Positions 7,011 through 15,350 of a stretch of DNA of 22,711 bases are shown one piece after another. Under the pieces are notes generated by a model. That model did not search any database, had not been told where the DNA came from, and worked only from the letters and a program-made list of their open reading frames with translations. A program made the position numbers and the translations under genes. Source of the stretch: Flavobacteriaceae bacterium (lineage in GTDB: Bacteria > Bacteroidota > Bacteroidia > Flavobacteriales > Flavobacteriaceae); assembly GCA_023301205.1 (NCBI GenBank), contig JALZVC010000047.1, positions 1-22,711 on the forward strand. Direction: 5' to 3'. Every line of letters starts with the position of its first letter. Positions within the stretch are counted from its first letter, which is position 1.

Positions 7011-8183
7011 TTGCGAACGTTTTTTTATTCTTTAGTATGCTTCATTAGTGTTTTTTCGGCACAAGGTCAATCGTATCCTATTTCTGAAGCCACACAAATT
7101 AGTATTCTTACCATGGGCCCTGGTGCAGATTTAGCAGAGCAATTTGGGCATAGTGCATTTAGAATTAAAGATCCAGTTAATGGTATTGACCTAATATACA
7201 ATTATGGTGTGTTTGACTACAACGCGCCTAATTTCTACACTAATTTTGCTAAAGGCAAACTGCTCTATGCGCTAGGCGTAAATAGATTTGAGCGTTTTAA
7301 AAACTCCTACAAGTCGCAAGGAAGGTGGATGAAAGAGCAGGTGCTCGACCTAGACAAAGACGAGACCCTTGCTGTTGCCAGTTATCTACAAAACAATGCA
7401 AAGCCTGAAAACAAAGGCTATCTCTACGATTTCTTTTTTGACAATTGCGCGACAAAAATGAGAGACGTTTTGCAACTTTCACTAGGTGACAAACTAACAT
7501 ATCATAATACATATGTAACGGAACACCGTACATTTAGAAAATTGATACGATCAAGGCTCAATACCAATACCTGGGGAAGTTTAGGTATCGATATCGCCTT
7601 GGGCAGTGTTATTGACAGGACAGCAACTACTACAGAACATCAATTTTTACCAGACTATGTGTATGACGCAGCAAAGGTTGCCACGATAGCACATAATGGT
7701 AAATCAGCGCCGCTAGTGCTCAAAGACAAAGAAATACTAAAGGAAACAAAGGCTGCTATTGGGTCTGCATTTTTTACAAGCCCGCTATTCTTTTTTGGCA
7801 TTCTTGCACTACTTATACTCTATGCGACTTTTAAAGATTATAAGAGCCAATCGCGTAGTCGATTTTTAGATTTCGCCTTGTTATTAATAACAGGATTGAC
7901 AGGTATTTTTCTACTCTTATTGTGGGTCGCTACAGACCATACAGCAACGGCAAACAATTACAATTTGCTTTGGGCATTTCCACTCAATGCGATACTGGCA
8001 TTTGTAGCTCTAAAAAAGACACCACCCAGCTGGTTTTCTCGTTACTTGTTTCTATTGCTGGTATTTTTCACCTTATTAGTGTTACACTGGATTACAGGAG
8101 TTCAAGTATTTGCTCCTGCCTTTATTCCTTTGTTTATTGCATTAGTAATTCGCTATGTATACGTGTGGCGATTTCTGAAATAA
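7011..8183 (+). CDS. Lnb-like (DUF4105) membrane protein, candidate lipoprotein N-acyltransferase
   Basis: A 390-residue protein starting at TTG; no in-frame ATG lies near, and the TTG gives a clear signal-type segment (FFYSLVCFISVFSAQGQ). The periplasmic domain carries FGHSAFR (His47) and DNCATKMRD (Cys146), the conserved His and Cys of the DUF4105 domain, now named Lnb N-terminal periplasmic domain. About five membrane helices follow from residue 255 to the end, matching the five-helix Lnb-like membrane domain. As I recall, a Bacteroides member acts as the lipoprotein N-acyltransferase that replaces Lnt. The role here would be N-acylation of lipoproteins at the inner-membrane outer face. 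It appears monocistronic, with a T-tract and a near-consensus TACCTTTA (6980-6987) upstream, and ends 27 bases before the converging glycosylphosphotransferase. Family is fairly sure; activity is inferred. Confidence 0.82.
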   Translation: MRTFFYSLVCFISVFSAQGQSYPISEATQISILTMGPGADLAEQFGHSAFRIKDPVNGIDLIYNYGVFDYNAPNFYTNFAKGKLLYALGVNRFERFKNSYKSQGRWMKEQVLDLDKDETLAVASYLQNNAKPENKGYLYDFFFDNCATKMRDVLQLSLGDKLTYHNTYVTEHRTFRKLIRSRLNTNTWGSLGIDIALGSVIDRTATTTEHQFLPDYVYDAAKVATIAHNGKSAPLVLKDKEILKETKAAIGSAFFTSPLFFFGILALLILYATFKDYKSQSRSRFLDFALLLITGLTGIFLLLLWVATDHTATANNYNLLWAFPLNAILAFVALKKTPPSWFSRYLFLLLVFFTLLVLHWITGVQVFAPAFIPLFIALVIRYVYVWRFLK

Positions 8184-8210
8184 TAAAACTCCAACAATAG
8201 TTAGTATTCT

Positions 8211-9608
8211 TTACTGCCCGCGATAAAAGATTATCGTGCTCAAGGTCTTGACAATAATGCTTATATCTAGAAAAAAACTGCGGTGTTTTATATAATACAA
8301 ATCAAACTGTAGTTTTCTTAATGCATCTGCGTCTGTAACACCATAATCTGCATTTACCTGTGCCCATCCAGTAACACCAGGCTTTACTAAATGTCGCACT
8401 TCATAAAAAGGTATTTTTTCTGATAGTTCTTTAACAAAAACTGGGCGTTCTGGCCTGGGGCCTATGATACTCATCTCTCCCCTAATCACATTTAAAAATT
8501 GAGGAACTTCATCGAGACGCGTATTTCTTAAAAAACGACCAAAAATTGTCACTCTCACGTCTCCCTTTTGAGCAAATTGTGCGCCCGCATCCTCTGCTCC
8601 AACAATCATACTGCGTAGCTTATATATTTTAAATGGGACTCCATTTTTACCCACACGCTCTTGTGTGTAAAACAAAGGCCCTTTGTTCCCTATTAAATTA
8701 CCAATAAAAATTAGCGGAATTAAAAACAAACCTAAGGATATACCTACTACAGACAAGATGAGATCTAATGCTCTGTGAAAAAATAAATAAAGCTTATTTT
8801 GATTATTCCTACTAAAAGGGAAAAACTTATAAAAATCTTGATCTATCTGTTGTACTGGGACACGTTTATTAATATCCTCATACACCTGTGTATATTCACG
8901 GATGGAAACACCAGACTCTAGCATATTCATTAACTGGTTGTATAGTGGCAACGTAATACCCTCATAGGCAGGGGCAGCAACTACAACCTCAGAGATATCA
9001 TGCTCCTCTACTAACTCAAGTAGTTTACTGTTTTTAAACTCTAGTAAGGAAACGCGTTTTTGTCCAGAATAATTATTTTCTCCAGACTTCACATAACCTA
9101 CCACCTTATAGTTAGGGTCTGAAGCTTCTAGTGATGCAATAATATGATTAATCTCAGAACCGTCTGCTATTAATAATACGCGTTTATTAAAACGCGCTGC
9201 AGACACAAAAGTGACATAAAAATAACGCCAAATAATTAGCGAAAGATTAATTGCAATATAGAAATAGACAATCTGCAATCGATTTTCTGGTAGCTCTGGC
9301 GTGAAGAAAGGTGTCAACAAATAAAATAATACCGTGACAGAGGTAGTCAGAATAATATTCTGTATTGTCGTCTCAAACTTACCTGCCTTTTGCAGGTTAT
9401 ACAATTCGAAAATAGTGGCAAATACAGTGAGGTATAATGCCAACACTATAGACCAAACCCAGTGTATCGCATTAATTTTAAAGTAGTCAAAATTAAAAAT
9501 CTGACTCACTAGATACAGCATAGCCAGCACTACAGCGATATCTATAATGCGCAGTAAAACTTTACGTTCAGATATGTCAAAATGAATGCTGTTGTTTTTA
9601 GCAGGCAT
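8211..9608 (-). CDS. Exopolysaccharide polyprenyl glycosylphosphotransferase (WcaJ-like initiating enzyme)
   Basis: A 465-residue protein of usual length. Four N-terminal membrane helices lie at about residues 20-135, a nucleotide-binding-like middle domain at 140-240 (VLLIADGSEINHIIASL), a helix at 280-305, and the catalytic C-terminal bacterial sugar transferase domain with GPLFYTQERVG (310-320), KIYKLRSM (327-334), RLDEVPQFLNVIRGEMS (364-380), IIGPRPERP and KPGVTGWAQVNADYG (409-423). It transfers a sugar-1-phosphate from a UDP-sugar to undecaprenyl phosphate, starting the repeat unit at the inner membrane. Glucose or galactose is typical for this long form, but the sugar is not readable. 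It is the last gene of the - strand cluster, 43 bases after the preceding glycosyltransferase, and ends 27 bases from the converging Lnb-like gene. Confidence 0.92.
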   Translation of the reverse strand: MPAKNNSIHFDISERKVLLRIIDIAVVLAMLYLVSQIFNFDYFKINAIHWVWSIVLALYLTVFATIFELYNLQKAGKFETTIQNIILTTSVTVLFYLLTPFFTPELPENRLQIVYFYIAINLSLIIWRYFYVTFVSAARFNKRVLLIADGSEINHIIASLEASDPNYKVVGYVKSGENNYSGQKRVSLLEFKNSKLLELVEEHDISEVVVAAPAYEGITLPLYNQLMNMLESGVSIREYTQVYEDINKRVPVQQIDQDFYKFFPFSRNNQNKLYLFFHRALDLILSVVGISLGLFLIPLIFIGNLIGNKGPLFYTQERVGKNGVPFKIYKLRSMIVGAEDAGAQFAQKGDVRVTIFGRFLRNTRLDEVPQFLNVIRGEMSIIGPRPERPVFVKELSEKIPFYEVRHLVKPGVTGWAQVNADYGVTDADALRKLQFDLYYIKHRSFFLDISIIVKTLSTIIFYRGQ

Positions 9609-9651
9609 CGGAGGAGTTGGTTGGTCTATTGTAAAAATAGGTCTTTTAGGT

Positions 9652-10677
9652 TTAAAAATCCAATACTTTATGCCAAGAGTCCTTAATTATCTGCCAGTTG
9701 TAAGATTCACCTTTCAAACGAGCCGCTTTAGACAAGGCTCCGGAAACGTTATCGTCATCACATATGGTCTCTATGGCTTGAACCATTGCATTTACATCAT
9801 CAGGTGGTACTAAAATACCGTCTACATTATCCTCTATCATAAAAGGTATACCCCCAACATTTGTGGATACTATAGGAAACCCTAGCGCCATGGCCTCAAT
9901 CATACTAACCGGTAGATTATCAAAATTTGTAGTATTTATAAAAACATCTGATTCAGTAGATAATTTTATCCAAGACTCTTTAGATAGCAGTCCCGTAAAA
10001 GTAACGGGCAATGATTTTTCTTGCGCTATAACTTGGCATTTAGCAAGACTTCCATCTTTTTCTGGCCCTACCATAGTTAATGTAGCTTGGTGTCCATTTT
10101 GTAATAAACGCGCTAATACCGCAAGTGCCATTTGTGGATTATATATTTCTGAAAAAGAACGTACCCATAGTAACTTTGGTGTTACAGACTTGCGGAGTTT
10201 AAATGGGTATTTTTCCAGCTCTATACTATTAGGAATGTATGTAATTTCTTTAAAGCCCTTTTGCTTAAACGCTTCCATAAGATACTGAGATGGTGCAATA
10301 TTTAATCGTGCTCCGCCAAAATATTTGGCACTCTTTAATGGACTTTGCTCAATTCGTTGTGGTAAATTTCCGCCGTGAAGAATAGGGAAATATGGGGTAT
10401 TATATTGTCTACTAAGTTTCCCAATTACAATGGCGTAATAAAAATTTTTTGTGCTATATGTATCAATAAGAACGGCATCAATTTTTTTTCTAACCCTTAA
10501 AAATGTAGTTACCATATCTAAGAGCCTATGTACCTTATTATTTTTCTCAGAGGCTGTAATCACCGTGTACCCTTCCTGCGCTAACTGCACAGATAACGTA
10601 TCTATCACAGTCGCTGTACCTCCTGTTTCAGCGAGTTTATTCCCTATGTATAAGAGTGTCTTCTTCTTTTCTTTCAT
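9652..10677 (-). CDS. Glycosyltransferase family 4 (GT-B)
   Basis: A 341-residue GT4 protein. The N-terminal Rossmann half opens with LLYIGNKLAETGG (8-20). The C-terminal half has KLLWVRSFSEIYNP (168-181) and the nucleotide-binding block FDNLPVSMIEAMALGFPIVS (252-271), where the usual ExxP...E acidic residue pair is partly replaced by Asp253. It would add one sugar to the lipid-linked oligosaccharide at the cytoplasmic face. The ATG lies 41 bases inside the end of the O-antigen ligase gene, in a different frame. The first beta strand begins at once after MKEKKK, so this start is needed. Donor and acceptor are unknown. Confidence 0.87.
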   Translation of the reverse strand: MKEKKKTLLYIGNKLAETGGTATVIDTLSVQLAQEGYTVITASEKNNKVHRLLDMVTTFLRVRKKIDAVLIDTYSTKNFYYAIVIGKLSRQYNTPYFPILHGGNLPQRIEQSPLKSAKYFGGARLNIAPSQYLMEAFKQKGFKEITYIPNSIELEKYPFKLRKSVTPKLLWVRSFSEIYNPQMALAVLARLLQNGHQATLTMVGPEKDGSLAKCQVIAQEKSLPVTFTGLLSKESWIKLSTESDVFINTTNFDNLPVSMIEAMALGFPIVSTNVGGIPFMIEDNVDGILVPPDDVNAMVQAIETICDDDNVSGALSKAARLKGESYNWQIIKDSWHKVLDF

Positions 10678-11944
10678 TAGAGATGGATAAAACGGAGAGT
10701 CCGTAAATAAACGCTGGCGCAGCGATACGCATGGAGCTATGGTTAATGGTTAAAAACCAGAAAACAATCAATGCTATTGTAAATAAGCTTCTTGGGTTTG
10801 ATAACCATTTAGCAACAGGTACAAAAATCAAAATTAAAAGGCTTAACACCCCAAATATTCCGTGTTCAGATAGGGTTCTACTAATTTCATTATGTGTTGC
10901 CGAGGTGTGCCCCGTAAGGGCAAACCTATACTCTTTTGTTCTTCCTGCCCCGATACCTAAGAAAGGATTTTTAGTAAAAGCGTGTAATTCTGCTTCTATT
11001 AAATCTGCTCTACCTGTAGATATATCTTTCTTTACACGCCCTAATGCATCTTGATTAGCATACCGTTTGTCTATTAGCCCACCAGTAACAAAAGAAGTAA
11101 AACTCCATGTAATAATACAAACGAAGCCAATGACTATTAATTTAGTGAGTACGGAGTTCTGTTCATTTCTGCCAGCGTTTCTAAAATAGAAAAATAAAAA
11201 TATTAGAGCGCAAATACCGGCAACAATAACACCTCCTCGAGAAAATGTAACAAACGCTCTAAACCCAAAAAAACCTAATAACGATACATCAAGAATATTC
11301 TTAAATTTATTTTTAACCAAAAACAATCTTGTAAATACGATAAACATACCCAAACCTAAAACAGTAGCCACCTGGTTAGGACCAAATCCACCTGAAGCTG
11401 CAAAATTAGATGCTGTCCCAGTAAGCACATCCCGTGTATCTGGCGTATAAAGGTATAGATACATCGTCATGGCTATGATGGGCATTAAACAAGCCGTAAG
11501 GATATTATTAAACTTCTCTAGGCTCACTTTTCGATCATAGCAGTACAACGCAGAGATCCCTAAACAAAGTGGTCCACTTAAATTAAAGCCCACAACATTA
11601 TAAAACTTGGTGTTAAAATCAACATATATGGCCGAAACTAAGATACTCGGCATTAACAAAACCAGAAACAGAAGATAAGGCCATGACTTTCGCTGAAAGC
11701 CTCTGTAGAACATCCCTATGGTCATAAAACCAATCACACAATATTTGGCAAATTCGTAAGAAAACCCCACCCCTCCTGTCATTCGAGATAGTACTTCAAA
11801 ACCTACCACATATGCGGCAGCAAAAAGAGCTTCATCGTTACGATTTGCATTTTTTATGATTAAAAAAACGAAATAAGCCAAAATGGCTAAAAACATAAAA
11901 CGAACTCCATCTCTAAACAAATAAGCCATTACCCCCAGCAGCAA
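10637..11944 (-). CDS. O-antigen polymerase/ligase (Wzy/WaaL-like)
   Basis: A protein of 435 residues from TTG with about ten membrane helices. The hallmarks of the Wzy_C/O-antigen ligase family are present: GFGPNQVATVLGLG (186-199), FSRGG (234-238), and a large periplasmic loop with GRADL (311-315), NPFLGIGAGR (326-335) and the His motif TGHTSATHNEISRTLSEHG (344-362). It either polymerises repeat units or ligates the glycan to its acceptor; sequence alone does not separate the two. The start is uncertain: the frame stays open for 18 codons before the TTG up to the TAG of the upstream gene, and the skipped residues look protein-like (NLFLEKYYFKIVAAH). No ATG or GTG lies in that stretch. An internal ATG is at 11929. 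Its end overlaps the next gene by 41 bases. Confidence 0.85.
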   Translation of the reverse strand: MLLGVMAYLFRDGVRFMFLAILAYFVFLIIKNANRNDEALFAAAYVVGFEVLSRMTGGVGFSYEFAKYCVIGFMTIGMFYRGFQRKSWPYLLFLVLLMPSILVSAIYVDFNTKFYNVVGFNLSGPLCLGISALYCYDRKVSLEKFNNILTACLMPIIAMTMYLYLYTPDTRDVLTGTASNFAASGGFGPNQVATVLGLGMFIVFTRLFLVKNKFKNILDVSLLGFFGFRAFVTFSRGGVIVAGICALIFLFFYFRNAGRNEQNSVLTKLIVIGFVCIITWSFTSFVTGGLIDKRYANQDALGRVKKDISTGRADLIEAELHAFTKNPFLGIGAGRTKEYRFALTGHTSATHNEISRTLSEHGIFGVLSLLILIFVPVAKWLSNPRSLFTIALIVFWFLTINHSSMRIAAPAFIYGLSVLSISNERKEEDTLIHRE

Positions 11945-11998
11945 GTGCGCGGCAACAATCTTAAAATAATATTTCTCTAAAAATAAATTGATAGCGCG

Positions 11999-13075
11999 CT
12001 ATGGTTTTTTTTGTTGATCTTTATACAAAGATAGAAGTTGTAACTTAATACTATTAAACGAATATTCATTCATTATATGTGCATTAAAAGCACTAGCATC
12101 TTCAACTAAATACTTGGTATTACATAGATAAAACAATAAAGCTTCCGATAGTTTAACTACATTGTTAGAAGGAACAATAATTCCATTATCTTTCACTACT
12201 TTTTTACATTCTCCAACATCTGTACACACTACAGCAAGATTACACATCCCATACTCTAACAATGATACGGGGAGACCCTCAAATACAGAACTTAAAACCC
12301 CTATGTTTGCTTCTCTCAATAATGAAGTTACTTCAAGTTGTTTTCCTAAAAAATAAACTCCTTCGATCTCATTTTCTTCTAAATGTCTTTTTAAAGATAA
12401 AACAACAGCACTATCATCTAATCCTCCAATTAAATGTAACGTAGCATTAGGTACTTTTTGCCTCACAATTTTAAAAGCGTTAACTAATAAAATATGATTT
12501 TTTTCAATACGCAGGTTTGCCAAGCAAATAATCCGTTTTCCACCTTCTCCTTGAAGTTGAGAAATATCTTCGGAAATTTTAAGGGTCGAAACAAAGTTTT
12601 TTAAATAGATAACAGATTTGGATTTCAAATGCGTTTCACTCCAGCGTTTCAAATCTTCATTTACAGCAATAACAGCGTCAAAATAGCGTGAACTCTTTTT
12701 TAATATTACTTTTTGCTTTGAAGGTGTTTGTGCTCTATTTCCGTTATGATCGTGCCAGATTAAAGTGAGCTTAGGCATCATTTTTTTTAGCAATGTGGCG
12801 TAAAAAAAACTACTAGAGTGTGCGTGAACAATTGTTATTTCATTGCTTTTCACAAATCTTTTTAGCCTTAAAAGCGTAGGGATATCTATGCTTCCTTTCT
12901 TTTTCAAGTATAGATATTTGACCTCGGGATCAAGGGTTTTTAGCAACAATCCTTCCTTACGCGTTGCACATAAGAATGATTTTTCTACACACGCAGAAAG
13001 CTCATTAGCCAATGACACCGCCATTCGCTCTGCGCCGCCAGGCTCCAGACTATCTATAAGTTGTAAAACCTTCAT
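11999..13075 (-). CDS. Glycosyltransferase family 4 (GT-B)
   Basis: A 358-residue GT4. It begins with MKVLQLIDSLEPGGAERMAV; PGGAER at 12-17 is the classic N-terminal glycine loop. HAHSSSF (85-91), HDHNG (108-112), the hinge segment RIICLANLRIEKNH (181-194) and the donor-site block SSVFEGLPVSLLEYG (262-276), with Glu266 and Glu274, complete the fold. It acts in the cytoplasm on the lipid-linked glycan. Its ATG overlaps the stop of the upstream glycosyltransferase as ATGA (13072-13075). The TAG stop is followed in the same frame by the O-antigen ligase frame. Sugar specificity is unknown. Confidence 0.9.
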   Translation of the reverse strand: MKVLQLIDSLEPGGAERMAVSLANELSACVEKSFLCATRKEGLLLKTLDPEVKYLYLKKKGSIDIPTLLRLKRFVKSNEITIVHAHSSSFFYATLLKKMMPKLTLIWHDHNGNRAQTPSKQKVILKKSSRYFDAVIAVNEDLKRWSETHLKSKSVIYLKNFVSTLKISEDISQLQGEGGKRIICLANLRIEKNHILLVNAFKIVRQKVPNATLHLIGGLDDSAVVLSLKRHLEENEIEGVYFLGKQLEVTSLLREANIGVLSSVFEGLPVSLLEYGMCNLAVVCTDVGECKKVVKDNGIIVPSNNVVKLSEALLFYLCNTKYLVEDASAFNAHIMNEYSFNSIKLQLLSLYKDQQKKP

Positions 13076-14217
13076 AGTAATTTTGCTATTTCTTTTTCAA
13101 AAGTTTCTAAGGTGTATTTCCTAGACCATTTTGCAGCAGTTTTAGACATATGCACTAGCGTCTCTTTTTGCGTTAAAAGTGTTTGTATTTTAGCAGAATC
13201 TGTTTCTAATTCTAGTGATAACAACACCCCTCTTTTTTCATTATCTAACATCCAAGGTACACAAGATATAGGAGTTACCATAGGAATACAGCCCCAAAAC
13301 ATCGCTTCTGCAACTACCTTTGGCCATCCTTCAGACTTTGAGGGTAATAGTTGAAATTGTGATTCTTGAAATGCTTTTTTTACTTCACTAGCCCCTTGAT
13401 TTCCTAAAAGCGTTATATAAGATTGGCAATCATTTTCTTTTATAAACGCCTCCAATGCATCCCGTTCTTCTCCATCTCCATAAAACCGCAAGGTACAATC
13501 TATATTTTCCTGAACAAGATTACACACTAATTGAGCTGCATACAAAGGTCTTTTACCTTTGGTTAGGCTTCCTACAAAGACAAATCGCCATGGTGAATTA
13601 AAGGAACGATCTTCTAGTTTTTGTATTACCGAAATACCCTCTGAACTTTCGTCTGTTGCATACGTAGCCGTAAAAAAAGCCAGTATATTTTTTGTTTGAT
13701 TTGGCCAAGATCCATAAACAAGTACTTTCATGTTTTTTGTCCAAAATGTATTGGATAGTATACTACGCTGCAATTTATAAGTCCAAGGTTGTTCTGCCTG
13801 AGGATCCCAATTGCCTGCATATTTTGCGGTTTTACTTTTTTTAGGGAATAGAATTTGAACTAAACAGCCTGCCATTCCAATATTACCAGGGCAACGCAAA
13901 TGTATATGATCACATTTGAGCGTATACCATAGTAATATAATAAAAATATAGGGTAGTTTTAAAATGCTAAAAAGAACAGTGGGTAATGAAGTAAATCCAA
14001 TTGAGGGTATGGCCACAAACTGAATATTCTCATGAGTATAATTCGCATCTATAGGGCTAAGCGAATTTTTGCTTCGTGGCGCTATTATCGTTATTTTATT
14101 TACGTGATTTCCCCATAAATTTATTTCTTTAATATAAGGCGCATATGCATAAACAGACCCCTCATTTATTTTATGAGCGGCGTGTGATACTATTAAAAAA
14201 TGCGGTTTTATTTTCAT
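13072..14217 (-). CDS. Glycosyltransferase family 4 (GT-B)
   Basis: A 381-residue GT4 protein. The N-terminal half has the strand HFLIVSHAAH (6-15), then a hydrophobic patch at 79-99 that may seat the enzyme on the membrane and HIHLRCPGNIG (104-114). The C-terminal half has RFVFVGSLTKGKRPLYA (211-227), LRFYGDGEERDAL and the donor-site block PSKSEGWPKVVAEAMFWGC (292-310), with Glu296 and Glu304. It is separated by two bases from the upstream glycosyltransferase and coupled by ATGA to the downstream one. The RCPGN segment is a little unusual, but several marine Flavobacteriia GT4 enzymes carry it (recollection). Specificity is unknown. Confidence 0.88.
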   Translation of the reverse strand: MKIKPHFLIVSHAAHKINEGSVYAYAPYIKEINLWGNHVNKITIIAPRSKNSLSPIDANYTHENIQFVAIPSIGFTSLPTVLFSILKLPYIFIILLWYTLKCDHIHLRCPGNIGMAGCLVQILFPKKSKTAKYAGNWDPQAEQPWTYKLQRSILSNTFWTKNMKVLVYGSWPNQTKNILAFFTATYATDESSEGISVIQKLEDRSFNSPWRFVFVGSLTKGKRPLYAAQLVCNLVQENIDCTLRFYGDGEERDALEAFIKENDCQSYITLLGNQGASEVKKAFQESQFQLLPSKSEGWPKVVAEAMFWGCIPMVTPISCVPWMLDNEKRGVLLSLELETDSAKIQTLLTQKETLVHMSKTAAKWSRKYTLETFEKEIAKLL

Positions 14218-14219
14218 TT

Positions 14220-15350
14220 TTATTTAGAACAAACAGCAGTATAGAAAGCTATATTATCTTTAAGTTTTGCATCCTTATTAAACTTCACATTTACTCTAGA
14301 TTTACCTAGTAGCGCCATCTCTTTGGCTTTTTCAGGATGCTCGATCATCCACATCATTTTTTCTGCTATATCTTCAGGCTTATAGACATCACATAATAAG
14401 CCATCTTCAAGATGAATTATTGTTTCTGGCCCAGGCCCATATTGTGAAAAAATAACGGGACGTTCCATTAATAGGGCTTCTAGTGTTACTAAACCTTGTG
14501 TCTCCATATGCGAAGGAAATATGCAAAATGAAGCGCTGGCATATTCTCTGTACAATTGTTCTCTAGATATACTGCCATGAAAAAGCACCCCTTCTAATCC
14601 AGCTTCCCCATATTTTTCTTCGAGCATTTTTGTATATGAACTCCCGTCAGGAAAAAACCAATCGCGTCCAAAAATATGTAGCTCTTTTTTTGGGAATTTT
14701 GTTCTAATAGGTTGAAATGCAGCAATTAATTGATTCACCCCTTTTTTCTCACAGATAGTACCTGCAAATAGAATTTTATTTTCATCAATAAGCACATCTG
14801 GCACTTCAATTTCTGTATCTACCGGATAATTTATTGTAGTAATCATAGCTTCACCATAACTTAATAAGGTGGCTGTATGTTCTTTTACATAATTAGACAC
14901 GGCAATAAAAGCATCTGCGTTTGCAAAAGACTTTATTTCTCTTTCCCCTTTTATGGGATCAATACCTCTATTTTCTCCTTCCGCAAAAAAATGATGTCCC
15001 CCGTGTAATCGTATTATTTTTTTGTATGGTGGATTCTTGGATACATATGCACAATCTAACTCTGAGGTTTCCACAATATCAACAGGGTGTTCTGCGTGTA
15101 ATTCCTTAATTTTTTTTCGGATGCGGGCAAAATTCTCAATAAACTTTGCCTTTGGTAATAGCGGCTTTCTTAATCTAATAAGACGTACACCCTCGTCTTC
15201 TAGTTCTTTAATACTCGATGTATCACCAATGCCTACTACCGTGGCTTGATGACCTGCAGCTACTAAGGCTCTAGCAAAGGTCTGAATAAAAGTTCCTTTT
15301 CCTCCAGGCGCCCATAAGGGGTATTCATTTGAAATAAAAACGATGTTCAT
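14220..15350 (-). CDS. Glycosyltransferase family 4 (GT-B)
   Basis: A 376-residue GT4. The N-terminus NIVFISNEYPLWAPGGKGTF contains the glycine loop (PGGKGT, 15-20); RLHGGHHFF (114-122) and FIAVSNYVKEH (148-158) follow. The hinge is ILFAGTICEKKGVNQLI (193-209) and the donor-site block is FPSHMETQGLVTLEALLMER (278-297), with Glu283 and Glu291. It resembles GT4 enzymes found next to sialic-acid-like genes in surface loci. The ATG overlaps the stop of the unusual GT-B gene upstream (15347-15350, ATGA), and the stop lies two bases before the next start. Donor sugar is unknown. Confidence 0.9.
   Translation of the reverse strand: MNIVFISNEYPLWAPGGKGTFIQTFARALVAAGHQATVVGIGDTSSIKELEDEGVRLIRLRKPLLPKAKFIENFARIRKKIKELHAEHPVDIVETSELDCAYVSKNPPYKKIIRLHGGHHFFAEGENRGIDPIKGEREIKSFANADAFIAVSNYVKEHTATLLSYGEAMITTINYPVDTEIEVPDVLIDENKILFAGTICEKKGVNQLIAAFQPIRTKFPKKELHIFGRDWFFPDGSSYTKMLEEKYGEAGLEGVLFHGSISREQLYREYASASFCIFPSHMETQGLVTLEALLMERPVIFSQYGPGPETIIHLEDGLLCDVYKPEDIAEKMMWMIEHPEKAKEMALLGKSRVNVKFNKDAKLKDNIAFYTAVCSK

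Noticed and set aside
9863..10288. 141-codon open frame on the + strand
   Set aside because: It lies wholly antisense to a clear GT4 gene and shows no protein-like pattern.
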